DNA of 64,000 bases from Pseudomonas japonica. Its GTDB lineage: Bacteria; Pseudomonadota; Gammaproteobacteria; Pseudomonadales; Pseudomonadaceae. Position 1 is the stretch's first letter. Every line of letters starts with the position of its first letter. Under the pieces are notes generated by a model. That model saw only the letters and a program-made list of their open reading frames with translations. It was not told the DNA's origin and did no database searches. This document shows positions 60,336-64,000 of the stretch, one piece after another. The stretch covers positions 124,001 to 188,000 of the forward strand of contig NZ_JAAMQU010000013.1 in NCBI RefSeq assembly GCF_013522925.1, written 5' to 3'. Both the position numbers and the translations under genes were made by a program.

Positions 60336-61529
60336 TTACTCGATGACTTTGGCTACAACGCCAGCGCCAACGGTACGACCGCCTTCACGGATTGCGAAAC
60401 GCAGGCCGTCTTCCATTGCGATGGTCTTGATCAGGGTAACAGTCATCTGAATGTTATCGCCTGGCATTACCATTTCAACGCCTTCCGGCAGTTCGCAGTT
60501 ACCGGTCACGTCGGTGGTCCGGAAGTAGAACTGTGGACGGTAGCCTTTGAAGAACGGGGTGTGACGACCACCTTCTTCCTTGGACAGCACGTACACTTCT
60601 GCAGTGAACTTGGTGTGCGGCTTGACGGTGCCGGGCTTGACCAGAACCTGGCCACGCTCAACGTCGTCACGCTTGGTGCCGCGCAGCAGCACGCCGCAGT
60701 TCTCGCCAGCACGACCTTCGTCGAGCAGTTTGCGGAACATTTCAACGCCGGTGCAAGTGGTCTTGACGGTTGGACGCAGGCCAACGATCTCGACTTCTTC
60801 CTGGATCTTGACGATGCCACGCTCAACACGACCGGTGACCACGGTACCGCGACCAGAGATCGAGAACACGTCTTCGATTGGCATCAGGAACGGCTTGTCG
60901 ATAGCACGCTCTGGCTGCGGGATGTAGCTGTCGAGGGTTTCGACCAGCTTCTTCACGGCAGTGGTGCCCATCTCGTTGTCGTCCTGGCCGTTCAAGGCCA
61001 TCAACGCCGAACCGATGATGATCGGGGTGTCGTCGCCTGGGAAATCGTAGGTGCTGAGCAAGTCACGCACTTCCATTTCAACCAGTTCCAACAGCTCGGC
61101 GTCGTCCACCATGTCAGCCTTGTTCAGGAAGACAACGATGTAAGGAACGCCAACCTGACGGGACAGCAGGATGTGTTCGCGGGTCTGAGGCATCGGGCCG
61201 TCAGCGGCCGAGCACACCAGGATCGCGCCGTCCATCTGGGCAGCACCGGTGATCATGTTCTTCACGTAGTCAGCGTGACCTGGGCAGTCAACGTGAGCGT
61301 AGTGACGAACAGCCGAGTCGTACTCGACGTGCGCGGTGTTGATGGTGATACCGCGAGCCTTCTCTTCCGGGGCGCTGTCGATCTTGTCGAAGTCAACCTT
61401 GGCCGAACCGAATACTTCGGAGCAGACACGGGTCAGAGCAGCGGTCAGAGTGGTTTTACCGTGGTCAACGTGACCAATGGTGCCGACGTTGACGTGCGGC
61501 TTGTTCCGTTCGAACTTTTCCTTTGCCAT
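60336..61529 (-). CDS. tuf: Elongation factor Tu, copy in the tRNA-tuf-secE unit
   Basis: 397 residues, starts at ATG (61529). Same protein as 43811-45004. The gene follows tRNA-Thr, tRNA-Gly and tRNA-Tyr as in the classical tufB operon. The 5' segment differs at several silent positions from the other copy, while the rest appears identical, pointing to gene conversion. Confidence 0.98.
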   Translation of the reverse strand: MAKEKFERNKPHVNVGTIGHVDHGKTTLTAALTRVCSEVFGSAKVDFDKIDSAPEEKARGITINTAHVEYDSAVRHYAHVDCPGHADYVKNMITGAAQMDGAILVCSAADGPMPQTREHILLSRQVGVPYIVVFLNKADMVDDAELLELVEMEVRDLLSTYDFPGDDTPIIIGSALMALNGQDDNEMGTTAVKKLVETLDSYIPQPERAIDKPFLMPIEDVFSISGRGTVVTGRVERGIVKIQEEVEIVGLRPTVKTTCTGVEMFRKLLDEGRAGENCGVLLRGTKRDDVERGQVLVKPGTVKPHTKFTAEVYVLSKEEGGRHTPFFKGYRPQFYFRTTDVTGNCELPEGVEMVMPGDNIQMTVTLIKTIAMEDGLRFAIREGGRTVGAGVVAKVIE

Positions 61530-61580
61530 CTAACCATCCCCCGCAGAAGAATTACGCAAGACACATGATCTATAAAACAA

Positions 61581-61604
61581 AGGCAGATATTTTCATATCT
61601 GCCT
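61581..61604 (-). terminator. Hairpin between tRNA-Thr and tuf
   Basis: AGGCAGATAT / ATATCTGCCT perfect 10-bp stem, 4-nt loop, then TTGTTTTAT on the - strand. Probable partial terminator or tRNA 3' processing stop; tuf must be read through it or from a promoter within the 50 bp that follow. Confidence 0.7.
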
Positions 61605-61611
61605 CTAAAGA

Positions 61612-61687
61612 TGGAGCTCTTGAGCGGATTTGAACCGCTGACCTCACCCTTACCAAGGGTGTGCTCTACCAACTGAGCTACAAGAGC
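61612..61687 (-). tRNA. tRNA-Thr (GGT)
   Basis: 76 nt with encoded CCA. Acceptor GCTCTTG / CAAGAGC, anticodon loop TTGGTAA, T arm GGTTCAAATCC. Confidence 0.97.
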
Positions 61688-61713
61688 GTGACACTATGCA
61701 ACAACTGCAGATC

Positions 61714-61787
<74 letters not shown>

Positions 61788-61810
61788 GGAGCGTGCAGCT
61801 CTCGCTAAAC

Positions 61811-61895
<85 letters not shown>

Positions 61896-61909
61896 TGAAC
61901 GTGGGCGGC

Positions 61910-61938
61910 ATTTTCAACTCTGCCATCCCTTCTGTCAA
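61910..61938 (-). promoter_or_regulatory. Promoter of the tRNA-tuf operon
   Basis: On the - strand TTGACA, 17-nt spacer, GAAAAT, with an AT-rich stretch upstream; the -10 box is 15 bp before tRNA-Tyr. Confidence 0.7.
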
Positions 61939-62027
61939 GCTTTTTCTCATTAAAATCTTGAGGTTAGCTAATTTGACAGTGCTCGGTAAGTCACCAACCT
62001 TGCTGAGCGGGCGCCATTCTATTCAAA

Positions 62028-62456
62028 CTATTCGGGCGTTGCAATGCCTTCGCAAGGAATAATTTTCTGCGATAACCCGCTGATATTTCGAAGCACTTCG
62101 GCAACCCTCGCGTCGTCGCCAGTGTTCTGGCCGGTCGGCAGCCGCAGCCAGTGCTCCCGCCCAGTTTCACCATCCAGGAAATATGACTGGTAGCTCAGGC
62201 CGGCGTCACGCAACCGCTTGCCGAGTGTCTCCAGGTCGCGTTGATCACGGTACCCACCTACAAACAGGCAGCTGGAACCGGCGCCCGACTGTGGCGTCCG
62301 GGCTTCGCCAGCCTCACTTAATAGCTGGATGCCGCTGCTTCCCCGCTGACCACTCTGAACGGCCCCGATATCCTTCGCGCGAATCGGAGCGTCCTGGAGG
62401 TTCCAGACCAGGTAAAAGCCGTTAAGCACAAGTAGCAAAAGAAATAGCCATCGCAT
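62028..62456 (-). CDS. Small membrane-anchored protein with SPOR-like domain
   Basis: 142 residues. One N-terminal membrane helix (2-20, LFLLLLVLNGFYLVW), a Ser/Gly/Gln-rich linker, then a SPOR-like region (about 62-136, CLFVGGYRDQRDLETLGKRL) that in other proteins binds denuded peptidoglycan. It follows coaX by 9 bp and is probably co-transcribed. Its role is not known; a link to the cell envelope is inferred. Confidence 0.8.
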   Translation of the reverse strand: MRWLFLLLLVLNGFYLVWNLQDAPIRAKDIGAVQSGQRGSSGIQLLSEAGEARTPQSGAGSSCLFVGGYRDQRDLETLGKRLRDAGLSYQSYFLDGETGREHWLRLPTGQNTGDDARVAEVLRNISGLSQKIIPCEGIATPE

Positions 62457-62465
62457 CCGCGCACC

Positions 62466-63215
62466 TCAGCTTAATGGGCAAGCAATTGCCAACCCTTGAA
62501 ACACTAGATCAGGCACGATCTGAGCCTGGGGGAAGGCCGGGCCTATCAAGGCTGCGTCACCGCCTGTAAGGAAGAGCGCGTAGTCGTCGCCCCAGTAAGC
62601 TTTCGCATGCTCTAACTGGGTACTGACGAACCCCTGAAGCATAAGAATGCAGCCACGCTCTACGGCTTCGACTGTGGAACGGCCTGGCAGCAGCGTACCT
62701 TTGGCTTTCTCGGCGGAGTCATCGTCGTAACGGATGCGACGTGTATGCGTACGAAGCTGATTGCGCATCAGCTGTAATCCAGGGCAAATGAAACCGCCCA
62801 TATGGTTACCCTGGGCTGAAATAAAATCTGAAGTGACCGCCGTACCCAGATCTATTACCACGCACGCTTTCGATGCAGCCGCATAAGCCCCCAGCACAGC
62901 AACCCAGCGGTCAAGCCCCAACCGCGTGTAATCGTCATAGCCGTTTGTTACTCCGGCCTGCACCCGTGCTGGCTCAGCGATCTTGCTGTGGAAGCCGAAT
63001 CGCGCTTGCAGGGCGTCAGTGAGCCGGGTGGTTTCGTCTTCCGAGCGCACGCTTACCAGGCGACAGTGCGTGGGATACAAGGCAGGATGAGTATCCAGGT
63101 GGACCAGCAGCTCCTCATCAGAGCCTACTACTCCACCACCCAGGACGTGTTCACCCGAAGCCGTGATCACGCGCCATTTGATCAAGGTGTTTCCGCAATC
63201 GAGCTCAAGAATCAT
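62466..63215 (-). CDS. coaX: Type III pantothenate kinase
   Basis: 249 residues from the ATG at 63215 (MILELDCGNTLIKW); one codon earlier is also possible. ASKHA-fold motifs: DCGNTLIKW (phosphate 1), GLDRWVAVLGAY, VIDLGTAVTSDFI and GGFICPGLQLM. Catalyses the first step of coenzyme A synthesis. Overlaps the end of birA by 11 bp, so the pair is coupled. Confidence 0.95.
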   Translation of the reverse strand: MILELDCGNTLIKWRVITASGEHVLGGGVVGSDEELLVHLDTHPALYPTHCRLVSVRSEDETTRLTDALQARFGFHSKIAEPARVQAGVTNGYDDYTRLGLDRWVAVLGAYAAASKACVVIDLGTAVTSDFISAQGNHMGGFICPGLQLMRNQLRTHTRRIRYDDDSAEKAKGTLLPGRSTVEAVERGCILMLQGFVSTQLEHAKAYWGDDYALFLTGGDAALIGPAFPQAQIVPDLVFQGLAIACPLS

Positions 63216-64000
63216 CACGCAACCTCAAGCTGAGCTCTCCACCGCTGAAAACCTCTGGCCTGCCGTCGACCTCCAGGCGCAGCGATCCTTGATCAGTGAT
63301 GCCCAGCACCTTACCCGTAATGGTCTGCGTGCCGGAGATCAGATGGACGCTTTTACCTTGCCAGGCATGCTGTGCTTCCCATTGTGCCCGGAGCGTTGCA
63401 AACCCGTTCGTTTCCAAGGTATGGATGAAACTCGCCAGTGACTCGCTCAATGCAATGGCCAACGCGTTACGGTCGACGGGGTTATGGGTCTGAAGGTACA
63501 TCGAGGTCCACTGTTGATCGATCCCCTCGGACTCCTTCATGTTCACGTTGATTCCAATGCCTAGCACTACGTGGCACTGGTCAGCGGGATCTCCAACGAG
63601 CTCAAGCAGAATACCGGCAATCTTGCGACCCTGTACGAGGACGTCGTTCGGCCATTTGAGCATTGCATCGCTCAGCCCTTGTGCACGGAGACACTCTACA
63701 ACTGCCATTCCTGCTACAAGGCTCAGTCCATCCAGGCGCTTGATGCCGCCCTGCAGTGGCACCGCCAGGCTGTAATATAGATTGGCTGCGTAGGGGCTTA
63801 CCCACGTACGACCTCTACGGCCTCGGCCAGCGTCCTGGCGTTCGGCCAATATCAGCAGGGGTCGCGAAAGGGGGGTTGCAACGGTACGCAGAGCCTGCGC
63901 GTTGGTTGAATCAATGACCTGATGGATTTCAACGGCCCATCCGAGCTTCGCGAGCGCAACCGAGAGCCGCCCGGGGTCGAGCAATGACAAAGGCGTGGCC
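63205..64000 (-). CDS. birA: Biotin-protein ligase / biotin operon repressor BirA, 5' partial
   Basis: The frame runs off the right edge, so only the catalytic and C-terminal domains are seen (about 265 residues). Biotin-binding GRGRRGR, KWPNDVLV with the catalytic Lys region, and the C-terminal SH3-like domain (GKVLGITDQGSLRLEV). Attaches biotin to carboxylases. Whether the N-terminal winged-helix repressor domain is present cannot be told. The TTG at 63990 is probably not the start. Confidence 0.93.
   Translation of the reverse strand, partial: ATPLSLLDPGRLSVALAKLGWAVEIHQVIDSTNAQALRTVATPLSRPLLILAERQDAGRGRRGRTWVSPYAANLYYSLAVPLQGGIKRLDGLSLVAGMAVVECLRAQGLSDAMLKWPNDVLVQGRKIAGILLELVGDPADQCHVVLGIGINVNMKESEGIDQQWTSMYLQTHNPVDRNALAIALSESLASFIHTLETNGFATLRAQWEAQHAWQGKSVHLISGTQTITGKVLGITDQGSLRLEVDGRPEVFSGGELSLRLRDDS

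Overview
The window is a Pseudomonas chromosome segment, most likely P. putida group. Gene order and protein sequences support this: ssb, MFS gene, uvrA, ferritin, katA, then the ribosomal-protein/RNA-polymerase supercluster, tuf, tRNAs, coaX, birA. No species can be fixed from sequence alone.

Region 1 (1-7080, + strand) is the tail of a type VI secretion cluster: a tssM cut by the window edge, a second TssM-like protein ending in an OmpA-type peptidoglycan-binding domain, hcp and tssA.

Region 2 (about 7.15-22.7 kb, - strand) reads as one integrated island at the 3' end of ssb. Copies of the ssb stop-codon region lie at both ends (7153-7166 and 22713-22727), near GTAAACA motifs. Next to ssb is a four-gene overlapping operon: a tyrosine recombinase, two larger recombinase-like proteins with Cys-rich tails, and a small coiled-coil protein. 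It matches my memory of Gamma-Mobile-Trio elements (GmtY/GmtZ/GmtX). Then comes an AT-rich tract with two tandem noncoding repeats, small orphan ORFs and a decayed gmtZ fragment. The cargo is an operon of a ribbon-helix-helix regulator, hsdR, hsdS, a PrrC-type anticodon nuclease and hsdM: a type I restriction system with a built-in suicide tRNase that would act if restriction is disabled.

Region 3 (22.7-29.9 kb) is core: ssb, an MFS transporter, divergent uvrA, a ferritin without the usual haem-ligand Met, and katA.

Region 4 (29.9-61.9 kb, - strand) carries the alpha, spc, S10 and str operons, rpoBC, rplKAJL, nusG-secE, tRNA-Trp, a second tuf and tRNA-Thr/Gly/Tyr. Near-consensus promoters with 17-nt spacers precede rpsM, rpsH, rpsJ, rpsL and tRNA-Tyr. 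Terminator or attenuator hairpins precede rpoB, rpsL, rpsH and rplK. The two tuf genes appear identical except at their 5' ends.

Region 5 (62.0-64.0 kb) has a SPOR-like membrane protein, coaX and a birA cut by the window edge.

The most interesting part is region 2. The two ends of the island share an extended architecture (GTAAAC, AATAAAAAA, hairpin, ssb end), which suggests either replacement of the ssb 3' UTR or tandem integration of related elements, possibly including the T6SS side.
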